From Jannaschia sp. S6380 (GTDB lineage Bacteria; Pseudomonadota; Alphaproteobacteria; Rhodobacterales; Rhodobacteraceae), in contig NZ_JALKAS010000001.1 of assembly GCF_023015695.1 (NCBI RefSeq), positions 1,426,001 through 1,490,000 on the forward strand: a stretch of DNA of 64,000 nt, given 5' to 3'. Below, one piece after another: positions 37,328-46,032 of the stretch. A program made the translations under genes and the position numbers. A model generated the notes under the pieces. It worked only from the letters and a program-made list of their open reading frames with translations, was not told where the DNA came from and did not search any database. Position 1 is the first letter of the stretch. Each line of letters starts with the position of its first letter.

Positions 37328-37394
37328 GCCGTCCGTCCTCCCTTGGACGGCATGGGGTCAGCGGCGGCGATCTCCTCCCTGATGCAGCCGTCGC
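37328..37394 (+). ncRNA. ccsR1: CcsR-type (cuckoo) sRNA unit 1: two anti-SD hairpins
   Basis: Hairpin 1 (37328-37351) has a perfect 7-bp stem GCCGTCC/GGACGGC around loop GTCCTCCCTT. Hairpin 2 (37361-37394) has an 8-bp outer stem GCGGCGGC/GCCGTCGC (one G-U), a 3-bp inner stem and loop TCCTCCCT. Both expose a CCUCCC core complementary to Shine-Dalgarno sequences. It starts 11 bp after the DUF1127 stop, so it is probably cut from the mRNA 3' end. Confidence 0.75.
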
Positions 37395-37400
37395 ACCTTC

Positions 37401-37467
37401 TTCCGGTTCCGCTCCTCCCTTGGAACCGGAATTGACCCGGGCCCTCCTCCTCCCTTGGGCCGGGGTT
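37401..37467 (+). ncRNA. ccsR2: CcsR-type sRNA unit 2: two anti-SD hairpins
   Basis: Hairpin 3 (37401-37431) has a perfect 10-bp stem TTCCGGTTCC/GGAACCGGAA around GCTCCTCCCTT. Hairpin 4 (37436-37467) has GGCCC/GGGCC plus CCC/GGG with one bulge around TCCTCCTCCCTT. The stems differ from unit 1 while the loops are kept, the hallmark of this sRNA family. Confidence 0.77.
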
Positions 37468-37477
37468 GCATGAAGGC

Positions 37478-37560
37478 CCGGCGGCGCCCCCTCCTCCCTT
37501 GGGGCGTCGTCGGATCCCTTCGACAAGAAATGACGGAACAACGCCGCCTTTGGTGTGTTC
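37478..37560 (+). ncRNA. ccsR3: CcsR-type sRNA unit 3: one anti-SD hairpin and one degenerate hairpin
   Basis: Hairpin 5 (37478-37513) is a 13-bp stem, with two G-U pairs, around loop CTCCTCCCTT. The next hairpin (37536-37560; GAAC/GTTC and ACGCC/GGTGT with one bulge) has loop GCCTTT and lacks the motif. This is the only position in the array where a second loop has lost CUCCUCCC. Confidence 0.68.
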
Positions 37561-37576
37561 GGTCCGACAACTCGAA

Positions 37577-37644
37577 GATGACGACTCTCCTCCCTGATGT
37601 CGCATCTCCGATCGGCGGTTGACCCTTCCTCCTCCCTCTGGGTC
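37577..37644 (+). ncRNA. ccsR4: CcsR-type sRNA unit 4: two anti-SD hairpins
   Basis: Hairpin 6 (37577-37606) pairs GATG/CATC and CGAC/GTCG around a 13-base loop containing CTCCTCCC. Hairpin 7 (37621-37644) has a 5-bp stem GACCC/GGGTC around a 14-base loop with the same motif. These stems are shorter than in the first units. Confidence 0.72.
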
Positions 37645-37659
37645 GGTCGCCATCACAGG

Positions 37660-37698
37660 AACGGCGGCGCCTCTCCTCCCGGAGGCGCCGCCGTTTTT
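37660..37698 (+). terminator. terminator of the ccaF1-CcsR unit, itself carrying the CUCCUCCC motif
   Basis: A perfect 14-bp stem (37660-37673 with 37682-37695) followed by TTT, with loop TCCTCCCG. The stem's last C completes CTCCTCCC. It ends the array. That a Rho-independent terminator doubles as an anti-SD loop is unusual. Confidence 0.85.
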
Positions 37699-38085
37699 GG
37701 TTCTCGGTCGATCGGTGCCGGCACATGGCATACATCCACGCCCCGCGGGCGAGAAGGTGGACCGGAATCTGGATTTTCCCCACGCGGTGCTTGGAGATAC
37801 TGATACCGGATCGCCACGCGCGACGCTCCTGCGCGGCGGCGGCATCTTTGCACGCTGGATTTCCGAAGGTCGTTTGGACCCGCGACCGAAAGTCCCGTAG
37901 GCTTGGCAATTCTATTTCATGCGAAACCGTGGCTATCTAGCGAGCCTTCGCGGCGGGCGCGAGCGGCTGGCGATCGCGCCGAAACGTGTCGCGGACGTTC
38001 AAGGGAACTTCGTGCCATGCGTTCCCAGCGCCGGCCGACCACTCTCGATACGCGCCGGCATTCGTCATATATAAGGAGCGGCCGC
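37699..38085. other. no recognisable gene between the sRNA array and uvrD
   Basis: About 390 bp. Short frames on both strands lack family resemblance. The right end has TATATAAGGAG, which serves as a ribosome binding site for a tiny frame at 38086. Confidence 0.4.
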
Positions 38086-38118
38086 ATGCGCGATCCTCGC
38101 ATCCTGCGGCGGACCTAG
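38086..38118 (+). CDS. possible 10-codon micropeptide MRDPRILRRT
   Basis: ATG at 38086 is preceded by AAGGAG at seven-base spacing and encodes ten residues, four of them arginine, before a TAG whose bases overlap the uvrD stop on the other strand. The ribosome binding site is the only evidence; nothing downstream on this strand could be attenuated. Confidence 0.2.
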   Translation: MRDPRILRRT

Positions 38119-40535
38119 AAGGGGACGTCCCCGGCCCGGTCGGCGGGCAGGAGGAAGCGGCCGACGATCTTCTTTGTGCCGGCCTTGTCGAACGCCACCT
38201 CCAGCTTGTCGCCTTCGATCGCCGTCACCTCGCCATAGCCGAACTTGGTATGGAACACCCGCTCCCCTTCGCCGAAGGCGCTGACCGCGGTGGCGTCGAT
38301 GACCAGGTTCTTGGCCTCGGCGGGCTGGCGGATCGGGCGCGACGCATTGGCCTGCAGACGGCGCCAGCCGGGCGAATTGTAGACATCCGCCTTGGACGCA
38401 TTCTCCTGCAGGGTGCTTTGGACGCCGCCACCCATGGCCGCCTGTTGCGCCGCGGCCATGCCGGTCGCACCGAACCCGCCGCCGTAGAGGCCGGGCGGCG
38501 TCAGCACCTCGACGTGATCCTGCGGCAACTCGTCGATGAAGCGCGACGGCAGGGCCGATTGCCACTGGCCATAGACGCGGCGATTGGCGGCGAAGCTGAT
38601 GGTGCAGACCTCCTCGGCCCGCGTGATGCCGACATAGGCCAGCCGCCGCTCCTCCTCGAGGCCTTTGACCCCGCTCTCGTCCATGGACCGCTGGCTGGGG
38701 AACAGGCCGTCCTCCCATCCCGGCAGGAACACGACGGGAAATTCGAGCCCCTTGGCGGCGTGCAGCGTCATCAGCGTGATCTTCGGCTCCTCCGCCTCGC
38801 TCTCGTTGTCCATGATGAGCGAGACATGCTCGAGGAACCCCTGCAGGTTCTCGAATCCTTCCAGCGCCTTCACCAGTTCCTTGAGGTTCTCCAGCCGTCC
38901 GGGCGCCTCGGGCGTCTTCTCGTTCTGCCAGAAGCCGGTATAGCCGGACTCGTCCAGGATCTCCTCGGCCAGGCGGATGTGGTCGCGCCCGTCCAGCATC
39001 TCGGCCCGCCAGCGGTCGAGGCCGTCGACCAGCTCGCCCAGGGCCTTGCCGCCCTTGCCGCCGATGGTCTTGGTCCGCACGCAGAGCCGCGCACCCTCGA
39101 CCAGGCTGACGCCGTTCGACCGGGCCATGACCTGGATCGTCGCTTGGGCCTTGTCGCCGAGGCCGCGCTTGGGCGTGTTGACGATCCGCTCGAAGGCCAG
39201 GTCGTCATCAGGGCTGACCACGAGGCGGAAGTAAGCCATCGCGTCGCGGATCTCGAGCCGCTCGTAGAAGCGCGGGCCGCCGATCACGCGGTAGGGCAGG
39301 CCGATTGTCAGGAACCGATCCTCGAAGGCGCGCATCTGGTGCGACGCGCGCAGCAGGATCGCCATGTCATCGAGCGAGAACGGATCCAGGCCGCGTGTGC
39401 CCCGCTGCATCGCTTCGGCCTCCTCCCCGATCCAGCGCGCCTCCTCGTCGCCGTCCCAATGGCCGATCAGGCGGACCTTCTCGCCCTCCTCCGCCTCGGT
39501 CCAGAGGGTCTTGCCCAGCCGGCCCTTGTTGCCGGCGATGACGCCCGAGGCGGCGGCCAGGATATGCGGCGTGGAGCGGTAGTTCTGTTCCAGCCGGATG
39601 ATCTCGGCGCCCTCGAAATCCTTCTCGAAGCGCAGGATGTTGCCGACCTCGGCCCCGCGCCAGCCGTAGATCGACTGGTCGTCGTCGCCCACGCAGCAGA
39701 TGTTGCGATGCCCCCCCGCCAACAGCCGCAGCCAGAGGTACTGGGCGACGTTCGTGTCCTGATACTCGTCCACGAGGATGTAGCGGAACCAGCGGCGATA
39801 CTGCGCCAGCACGTCGTCGTGCCGCTGGAAGATGTCGATGACGTGCAACAGCAGGTCGCCGAAATCGACCGCGTTCAGCGTAAGCAACCGGTCCTGATAT
39901 TCGCGGTAGAGGGTCACGCCCTTGCCGTCGAAGGCCTGCGCCTCGTGCGCGGGGATCTTGTCGGGCGTCCAGGCGCGGTTCTTCCAGTGGTCGATGATCC
40001 CGCCCAGCATCCGCGGCGGCCACCGCTTCTCGTCGATGCCGGCGGCGACGATCAACTGCTTTAGCAGCCGGTTCTGGTCATCGGTATCTAGGATCGTGAA
40101 GTTCGACCGCAGATGCAGGTCGCGCGGCTCGCCGTTCACCGTGACCTGGCGGCCGACCAGCTCGGCATGGCGCCGCAGAAGCTTGACGCAGATGGAATGG
40201 AACGTGCCGAGCCAGGGCATCCCCTCGGCCACCTCGCCCATCATCGCGCCGACGCGTGCGCGCATCTCGCGCGCGGCCTTGTTGGTGAAGGTGACGGCCA
40301 GTATCTCGTTCGGCCGCGCGCGCCCCTGCGCCATCAGATGCACGATCCGGGCGGTCAGCGCCCGCGTCTTGCCCGTTCCCGCACCCGCGAGCATAAGCAC
40401 GGGACCGTCGAGCGTCTGCACCGCCTGCATCTGCGCGGGGTTGAGACCGTCCAGATAGGGCGCGGGGCGCGCGGCCATTGCGCGTGCCGACAGGCTGGCG
40501 GCCTCGAGGGCGTCCGACTCGTCATGATGGGTCAT
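38115..40535 (-). CDS. uvrD: ATP-dependent DNA helicase UvrD/PcrA
   Basis: SF1A helicase of nucleotide-excision and mismatch repair. 806 residues: LNPAQMQAVQTLDGPVLMLA (Q motif), Walker A AGAGTGKTRALTARI, motif Ia VTFTNKAAREMRARV, Walker B YILVDEYQDTN, motif III GDDDQSIYGWRGAEV, motif IV LEQNYRSTPHILAAAS, motif V LMTLHAAKGLEFPVVFLPGW and motif VI RLAYVGITRAEE. The C-terminus has a linker followed by a Tudor-like domain (EGERVFHTKFGYGEVTAIEG), as in PcrA and UvrD, which binds RNA polymerase. Monocistronic and divergent from pyc. Confidence 0.95.
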   Translation of the reverse strand: MTHHDESDALEAASLSARAMAARPAPYLDGLNPAQMQAVQTLDGPVLMLAGAGTGKTRALTARIVHLMAQGRARPNEILAVTFTNKAAREMRARVGAMMGEVAEGMPWLGTFHSICVKLLRRHAELVGRQVTVNGEPRDLHLRSNFTILDTDDQNRLLKQLIVAAGIDEKRWPPRMLGGIIDHWKNRAWTPDKIPAHEAQAFDGKGVTLYREYQDRLLTLNAVDFGDLLLHVIDIFQRHDDVLAQYRRWFRYILVDEYQDTNVAQYLWLRLLAGGHRNICCVGDDDQSIYGWRGAEVGNILRFEKDFEGAEIIRLEQNYRSTPHILAAASGVIAGNKGRLGKTLWTEAEEGEKVRLIGHWDGDEEARWIGEEAEAMQRGTRGLDPFSLDDMAILLRASHQMRAFEDRFLTIGLPYRVIGGPRFYERLEIRDAMAYFRLVVSPDDDLAFERIVNTPKRGLGDKAQATIQVMARSNGVSLVEGARLCVRTKTIGGKGGKALGELVDGLDRWRAEMLDGRDHIRLAEEILDESGYTGFWQNEKTPEAPGRLENLKELVKALEGFENLQGFLEHVSLIMDNESEAEEPKITLMTLHAAKGLEFPVVFLPGWEDGLFPSQRSMDESGVKGLEEERRLAYVGITRAEEVCTISFAANRRVYGQWQSALPSRFIDELPQDHVEVLTPPGLYGGGFGATGMAAAQQAAMGGGVQSTLQENASKADVYNSPGWRRLQANASRPIRQPAEAKNLVIDATAVSAFGEGERVFHTKFGYGEVTAIEGDKLEVAFDKAGTKKIVGRFLLPADRAGDVPF

Positions 40536-40695
40536 GCCGCTTAGATAGCCGCACCGGCTGTGATTGGGAATAGCGTGTTCTCTATTCGTTCCATTCGGTC
40601 CGAGATTTGCCGGCGCGAAGGGCCCCCAGACGAACCGCGTTCTTGCCGCGCTGCAGCGACATCGCTACCAATTCGTCATCCACGGAGGGGTGCGC

Positions 40696-43600
40696 ATGGC
40701 CGAGTTCAAGAAAATCCTCATCGCCAACCGCGGCGAGATCGCCATCCGCGTGATGCGCGCCGCCAACGAGATGGGCAAGCGCACGGTCGCCGTCTATGCC
40801 GAGGAGGACAAGCTCTCGCTCCACCGCTTCAAAGCCGACGAGGCGTACCGCATCGGCGAGGGGATGGGCCCGGTCGCGGCGTATCTGTCGATCGAGGAGA
40901 TCATCCGCGTGGCCAAGGCGTCCGGCGCGGACGCGATCCATCCGGGCTATGGCCTTCTGTCCGAGAACCCCGATTTCGTGGATGCCTGCGCGGCGAGCGG
41001 CATCACCTTCATCGGCCCGAAGGCGGAGACCATGCGCGCCCTGGGCGACAAGGCGTCGGCCCGGCAGGTGGCGATCGCGGCGGGCGTGCCGGTTATCCCG
41101 GCGACGGACGTGCTCGGCGACGACATGGCGGCCGTCCGGAAGGCGGCGGCGGAGGTCGGCTATCCCTTGATGCTGAAGGCGTCCTGGGGCGGCGGCGGCC
41201 GGGGGATGCGGCCGATCCAGTCGGAGGACGAGCTGGAGGAGAAGGTCCTGGAGGGTCGGCGCGAGGCCGAAGCGGCCTTCGGCAACGGCGAGGGCTACCT
41301 CGAGAAGATGATAACCCGTGCCCGCCACGTGGAGGTGCAGATCCTGGGCGACAGCCACGGCAACATCTATCACCTGTACGAGCGCGACTGCTCCGTCCAG
41401 CGGCGCAATCAGAAGGTGGTGGAGCGCGCCCCTGCCCCGTACCTGTCGGACACGCAGCGCGAGCATATCTGCGCCCTCGGCCGGAAGATCTGCGCGCATG
41501 TGAACTACGAATGCGCGGGCACGGTCGAGTTCCTGATGGATATGGATTCGGGCGAATTCTACTTCATCGAGGTGAACCCCCGCGTCCAGGTCGAGCATAC
41601 CGTGACCGAAGAGGTCACCGGCATCGACATCGTCCGCGCACAGATCCTGATCGCGGAGGGCAAGTCGCTGACCGAGGCGACGGGCGTCGCGTCGCAATAC
41701 GACGTCACGCTGGACGGTCACGCGGTGCAGTGCCGCGTAACGACCGAGGATCCGCAGAACAACTTCATCCCCGATTACGGCCGTATCACCACCTATCGCA
41801 GCGCCACCGGCATGGGCATTCGGCTGGACGGCGGCACGGCGTATTCGGGCGCGGTCATCACCCGCTACTACGACTCGCTTCTGACCAAGGTTACGGCTTG
41901 GGCCCGCACGCCCGAGGCGGCGATCAAGCGGATGGACCGGGCGCTGCGCGAATTCCGCATCCGCGGCGTCAGCACGAACATCCCCTTCGTGGTGAACCTG
42001 CTGAAGCATCCCAAGTTCACCAGCTACGACTATTCCACGACCTTCATCGACTCGACGCCCGAGCTGTTCGACTTCCCCGTCCAGCGGGACCGCGCGACGA
42101 AGATCCTGACATACATCGCCGATATCAGCGTGAACGGGCACCCCGAAACCGAGGGCCGCCCCCGTCCTGCCGCCGATATCCGCGTGCCGAAGGCGCCGGA
42201 CCTGGCCGTCGAGACCCCGCCCGAGGGCACGAAGCAGATCCTGGACCGCGACGGCGCCAAGGGCCTGGCGGACTGGATGCTGGCGCAGGACCGGCTGCTG
42301 CTGACCGACACGACGATGCGCGACGGGCACCAATCCCTTCTGGCGACCCGGATGCGGTCGATCGACATGGTCCGCGTGGCGCCCGCCTATGCCGCCAACC
42401 TGCCACAGCTGTTCAGCGTCGAATGCTGGGGGGGTGCCACCTTCGACGTGGCCTATCGGTTCCTGCAGGAATGTCCGTGGCAGCGGCTGCGCGATTTGCG
42501 CGCGGCCATGCCGAACCTGCTGACGCAGATGCTGCTGCGCGCGTCGAACGGCGTGGGCTATACGAATTATCCCGACAATGTCGTCGAGGCCTTCGTGCGC
42601 CAGGCGGCGGAAACCGGGGTTGATGTCTTTCGCGTCTTCGACAGCCTGAACTGGGTGGAGAACATGCGCGTCGCCATGGATGCGGTGATCGCGACGGGCC
42701 GCGTCTGCGAGGGGACCGTCTGCTATACCGGCGACCTGCTCGACCCGGACCGCGCGAAGTACGACCTGAAATACTACGTTTCGATGGCCAAGGAGCTGGA
42801 GGCTGCGGGCGCGCATGTGCTGGGCCTGAAGGATATGGCCGGCCTGCTGAAGCCCGCAGCGGCGCGCAAGCTCATCGGCGCGCTCAAGGACGAGGTCGGT
42901 ATCCCCATACACTTCCACACCCACGACACCGCCGGCATCGCCTGCGCGACGATCCTGGCCGCGACCGAAGCCGGTGTGGACGCGGCCGACGTCGCGATGG
43001 ACGCGTTCTCGGGCAACACGTCGCAGGCCACGTTCGGCACGATCCTGGCCGCGCTGAAGGACGACCCGCGCAATCCGGGCCTGGACGAAGTCGCCGTCCG
43101 GCAGATGTCGGACTATTGGGAGGCGGTGCGCGCCCAGTACCTCGCCTTCGAGAGCGGCATGCAGGCACCCTCGTCCGAGGTCTATCTGCACGAGATGCCG
43201 GGCGGGCAGTTCACCAACCTCAAGGCGCAGGCGCGTTCCATGGGGCTGGAGGAGCGATGGCACGAGGTCGCCCAGATGTATGCCGACGTGAACCGGATGT
43301 TCGGCGACATCGTCAAGGTCACGCCGTCCTCCAAGGTGGTGGGCGACATGGCCCTGATGATGGTCGCACAAGGCCTGACCGTCGCGCAGGTCACCGACCC
43401 GAAGGTGGAGGTCAGCTTCCCCGACAGCGTCATCGACATGATGAAGGGCAATCTGGGCCAGCCTCCGGGCGGCTGGCCCGAGGGCCTGCAGAAGAAGGTC
43501 CTGAAGGGCGAGGCGCCCCTGACCGACCGGCCGGGCAAGCACCTGAAACCCGTCGACCTGGAGACGATGCGTGCCGACCTGTCCGCCAAGCTGGACCAGC

Positions 43601-44136
43601 AGATCGACGACGAGGACCTGAACGGCTACCTGATGTATCCGAAGGTCTACACTGACTATGCCGAACGCCACGCGATCTACGGCCCGGTGCGGGCGCTGAC
43701 GACGCCCGTGTTCTTCTACGGCATGCAGCCCGGCGATGAGACCCATGCCGAGATCGACCCCGGCAAGCGGCTGGAGATCCGTTGCGTCGCCCGCGGCGAG
43801 ACCAATGCCGATGGCGAGGTCCGCGTCTTCTTCGAACTCAACGGCCAGCCGCGCACGATCCGCGTGCCCGACCGCAAGGTCGCGGGCACGGCAGCCCGGA
43901 TGGCAAAAGCGGACCCGTCCAACCCCGATCACGTCGGCGCCCCGATGCCCGGTGTGGTGGCCAGCGTCGCGGTCCAGCCGGGGGCGCAGGTCAAGCAGGG
44001 CGACCTGCTTCTGACGATCGAGGCGATGAAGATGGAAACCGGCCTGCACGCCGACCGCGATGCCACCGTCTCGGCCGTCCACGTGGCCCCGGGGGCGCAG
44101 ATCGACGCCAAGGATCTGCTGATCGAGCTTAGTTAA
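40696..44136 (+). CDS. pyc: pyruvate carboxylase
   Basis: Biotin-dependent anaplerotic enzyme: pyruvate + HCO3- + ATP to oxaloacetate. 1146 residues in one chain. Biotin carboxylase domain (1-450) with ILIANRGEIAIRVMRAANEM, the ATP-grasp glycine loop KASWGGGGRGMRP and EVNPRVQVEHTVTEEVTGID. Carboxyltransferase domain (about 530-800) with LLTDTTMRDGHQSLLATRMR and the catalytic region FHTHDTAGIACATI. C-terminal biotin carrier domain (1075-1146) with the biotinylated lysine in EAMKMETGL. The ATG at 40696, preceded by GGAGGGG, is preferred to the longer frame from 40564. Confidence 0.96.
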   Translation: MAEFKKILIANRGEIAIRVMRAANEMGKRTVAVYAEEDKLSLHRFKADEAYRIGEGMGPVAAYLSIEEIIRVAKASGADAIHPGYGLLSENPDFVDACAASGITFIGPKAETMRALGDKASARQVAIAAGVPVIPATDVLGDDMAAVRKAAAEVGYPLMLKASWGGGGRGMRPIQSEDELEEKVLEGRREAEAAFGNGEGYLEKMITRARHVEVQILGDSHGNIYHLYERDCSVQRRNQKVVERAPAPYLSDTQREHICALGRKICAHVNYECAGTVEFLMDMDSGEFYFIEVNPRVQVEHTVTEEVTGIDIVRAQILIAEGKSLTEATGVASQYDVTLDGHAVQCRVTTEDPQNNFIPDYGRITTYRSATGMGIRLDGGTAYSGAVITRYYDSLLTKVTAWARTPEAAIKRMDRALREFRIRGVSTNIPFVVNLLKHPKFTSYDYSTTFIDSTPELFDFPVQRDRATKILTYIADISVNGHPETEGRPRPAADIRVPKAPDLAVETPPEGTKQILDRDGAKGLADWMLAQDRLLLTDTTMRDGHQSLLATRMRSIDMVRVAPAYAANLPQLFSVECWGGATFDVAYRFLQECPWQRLRDLRAAMPNLLTQMLLRASNGVGYTNYPDNVVEAFVRQAAETGVDVFRVFDSLNWVENMRVAMDAVIATGRVCEGTVCYTGDLLDPDRAKYDLKYYVSMAKELEAAGAHVLGLKDMAGLLKPAAARKLIGALKDEVGIPIHFHTHDTAGIACATILAATEAGVDAADVAMDAFSGNTSQATFGTILAALKDDPRNPGLDEVAVRQMSDYWEAVRAQYLAFESGMQAPSSEVYLHEMPGGQFTNLKAQARSMGLEERWHEVAQMYADVNRMFGDIVKVTPSSKVVGDMALMMVAQGLTVAQVTDPKVEVSFPDSVIDMMKGNLGQPPGGWPEGLQKKVLKGEAPLTDRPGKHLKPVDLETMRADLSAKLDQQIDDEDLNGYLMYPKVYTDYAERHAIYGPVRALTTPVFFYGMQPGDETHAEIDPGKRLEIRCVARGETNADGEVRVFFELNGQPRTIRVPDRKVAGTAARMAKADPSNPDHVGAPMPGVVASVAVQPGAQVKQGDLLLTIEAMKMETGLHADRDATVSAVHVAPGAQIDAKDLLIELS

Positions 44137-44278
44137 GGTCGGTTAACGTCTAAGGCGCCGCCCCGGGGGTCGTCGCAGACTTGCCTTAATGATCCTTAGT
44201 TTTGTCAGGCAATCTTCCAATAGGCGCCCGACACGTGGCCTAGACCGATCGCAACCGAATAAAGCATCGAGTTCTGCC

Positions 44279-45019
44279 ATGCACGCGATCCAGACCGCCT
44301 TCCGCAAGTTCCTGCGCCATGAACACGGCGTCATCAATGTCGAGTACGTCCTGATCGCGGCGGCGGCCACGGGCATCGCGATCATGACCGCCGAGACGGG
44401 CTGGGCCGGGTTGGGTTCGATGGCCGGCGGCATCAAGGGTGAGATGGCCGGACGTCCGATCGATACGAGCGTGGGCATCAGCTACAACGACGGGTTCGAC
44501 AACGGCGCCTATGGCTGGTCCGGCTATACCGCGACCGAGGTGGCCGGCATCGGCACCGTCCTGGGCCCCATCGGCGGCAGCGGCGGATCCCAGACGCTCA
44601 CACGAACCTTCTCCTTCGATCCGGCTGCCGAGGAGGGCAGCGTGACGTTCGATCTGTTGGCGATGGACAGCCTCGATAACGAAAGCGGCATCATCTACAT
44701 CAACGACACGGAAGTGGCGCGCCTGACGCGCAACCATGCCGACAACAGCAGCAGTTTCGTGACCGCTGACGCAGAAGCCCTTGCGGAAATGGGTATCGAC
44801 GTCAGCGCACTGGAAGTCAGCGAAGATAGGCAGTTTGGCGGCAGCGAAGGCTGGGACGACGCGGGAACCACCGTTACGATCCGCATGTCGAAGGTCGACG
44901 GCGAACCGATCGGCGACGTCAAGTTCGGCTTCGGCTCGGACGCGAACCAAGATGTCGAAGACGAAAGCTTCGCGATCGACAACTTCCGTGCAACCGGCCT
45001 GGACGATCCCGACGCCTGA
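44279..45019 (+). CDS. Flp-prepilin-like N-terminus fused to a beta-rich domain (copy 1)
   Basis: A 246-residue protein. Residues 1-45 look like a Flp-type prepilin: a basic leader (FRKFLRHEHG) followed by VINVEYVLIAAAATGIAIM, with glycine, glutamate at +5 and tyrosine at +6 as in the G/xxxxEY cleavage motif. Instead of ending after about 60 residues it continues into a soluble, acidic, beta-rich domain (YNDGFDNGAYGWSGYTATEV; FDLLAMDSLDNESGIIYIND; FGFGSDANQDVEDESFAIDN). The aspartates suggest calcium binding; I do not recognise the family. A paralogue follows directly. No tad genes lie in this window. It may be a minor pilin or adhesin processed by a TadV-like peptidase, which is inference. 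Confidence 0.7.
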   Translation: MHAIQTAFRKFLRHEHGVINVEYVLIAAAATGIAIMTAETGWAGLGSMAGGIKGEMAGRPIDTSVGISYNDGFDNGAYGWSGYTATEVAGIGTVLGPIGGSGGSQTLTRTFSFDPAAEEGSVTFDLLAMDSLDNESGIIYINDTEVARLTRNHADNSSSFVTADAEALAEMGIDVSALEVSEDRQFGGSEGWDDAGTTVTIRMSKVDGEPIGDVKFGFGSDANQDVEDESFAIDNFRATGLDDPDA

Positions 45020-45200
45020 TCTCTCGGCGCAGGCGACCCCCCCGAAGAAGCGCGGCGCGGCGAAACAGATCGGTCCGCGCCTTCGCATTGTGCGGCGGAG
45101 CGGGCGCCGCCTGCCTTCATTCGGCCCTGAAATCATCCCAACTCCGCCCGAGACCTTTCCTAGGCTTGAGCCAAACCGACCTAACGCATCGAGTGCCGAA

Positions 45201-45938
45201 ATGACCGTTCAAATGGACCATATCCGCAAGTTCGCCCGCGGCGAACACGGGGCGTTGACCGTCGAATACGTCCTGCTGGCCTTCCTCGCCACGATCATCG
45301 GGGTCCTTTCCTTCGACAAGGTGTCTTTCGGCATGCATTCCCTGTCGCACACCGTCGACGAGGAACTGCGGGGTCAGGACCCCGATGCGTTCATCGGGGT
45401 CCGGTATTCCAACCGCTTCGACAACGGCGCCGAAGGATGGGTCGGCGCGACGGCGTGGGAAGACAAGAACGGCCAGGGCTGGGTCCTCGGTCCTATCGAG
45501 AACACGGGCGGAGGTCCGGCCGTCAACCGCGACTTCGCGATCGACGAGGAAGCGGGCCAGGCTACGTTCTCCTTCGATCTGCTGGCGATGGACGATCTGG
45601 ACGGCGATACCGGGACGATCTTCATCGACGGAGAGGCCGTCGGCACCGTCACAGTCGAAGAAGGCGGGGTTCAGACCTTCACCGCCGCGTCCGACCTCGA
45701 GGAGCGGGGCATCACCATCCGCTTCACGGAATTCGACAGCGGCGTTCCGTTGGGCGGCGGTCCGGAAGCCGATGCGAGATCCAATATCGAGATCTTTGTC
45801 GACAACCCGGGCGACACGGTCAACTTCGGCTTCGGATCGGACGCTTCCGCGGGCGCGAGCGACGAGTTCTTCGCCATCGACAACTTCGAGGCGACCGGCT
45901 TGGCCGACACCAGCAACACCTCCACGCCGAGCGGCTGA
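45201..45938 (+). CDS. Flp-prepilin-like N-terminus fused to a beta-rich domain (copy 2)
   Basis: A 245-residue paralogue of the gene 180 bp upstream. The leader FARGEHG is followed by ALTVEYVLLAFLATIIGVLS, again with G, E+5 and Y+6. The distal domain aligns along its length (RYSNRFDNGAEGWVGATAWE; FDLLAMDDLDGDTGTIFIDG; FGFGSDASAGASDEFFAIDN). The sequence before each ATG also shares AACCGA, TAA and GCATCGAGT, so coding and upstream sequence were duplicated together. Divergence is large, so the duplication is old. Confidence 0.7.
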   Translation: MTVQMDHIRKFARGEHGALTVEYVLLAFLATIIGVLSFDKVSFGMHSLSHTVDEELRGQDPDAFIGVRYSNRFDNGAEGWVGATAWEDKNGQGWVLGPIENTGGGPAVNRDFAIDEEAGQATFSFDLLAMDDLDGDTGTIFIDGEAVGTVTVEEGGVQTFTAASDLEERGITIRFTEFDSGVPLGGGPEADARSNIEIFVDNPGDTVNFGFGSDASAGASDEFFAIDNFEATGLADTSNTSTPSG

Positions 45939-46032
45939 ACGAACGCGGAAACCGGGGCGTTTTTCGCCCCTTTCCGGGTTTTTCCGCTTGCGCCTATCGC
46001 GCGGTTTTCCTATCTCACCTTCACCGAAACGG

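Noticed and set aside
37328..37698. CRISPR-like array of short repeats
   Set aside because: The CTCCTCCC repeats are only 8 bp, sit in loops of different stems and have irregular spacing; no cas genes lie nearby. They fit CcsR-type sRNAs.
40582..44082. 1166-codon frame on the minus strand
   Set aside because: It is the shadow of pyruvate carboxylase in GC-rich DNA; it has no domains and no ribosome binding site.
44133..44199. Two TTAA-N6-TTAA/TTAG pairs before the pilin-like genes as CtrA sites
   Set aside because: The usual CtrA spacing is N7, and the first pair overlaps the pyc stop. Suggestive because CtrA controls pili, but not good enough to annotate.
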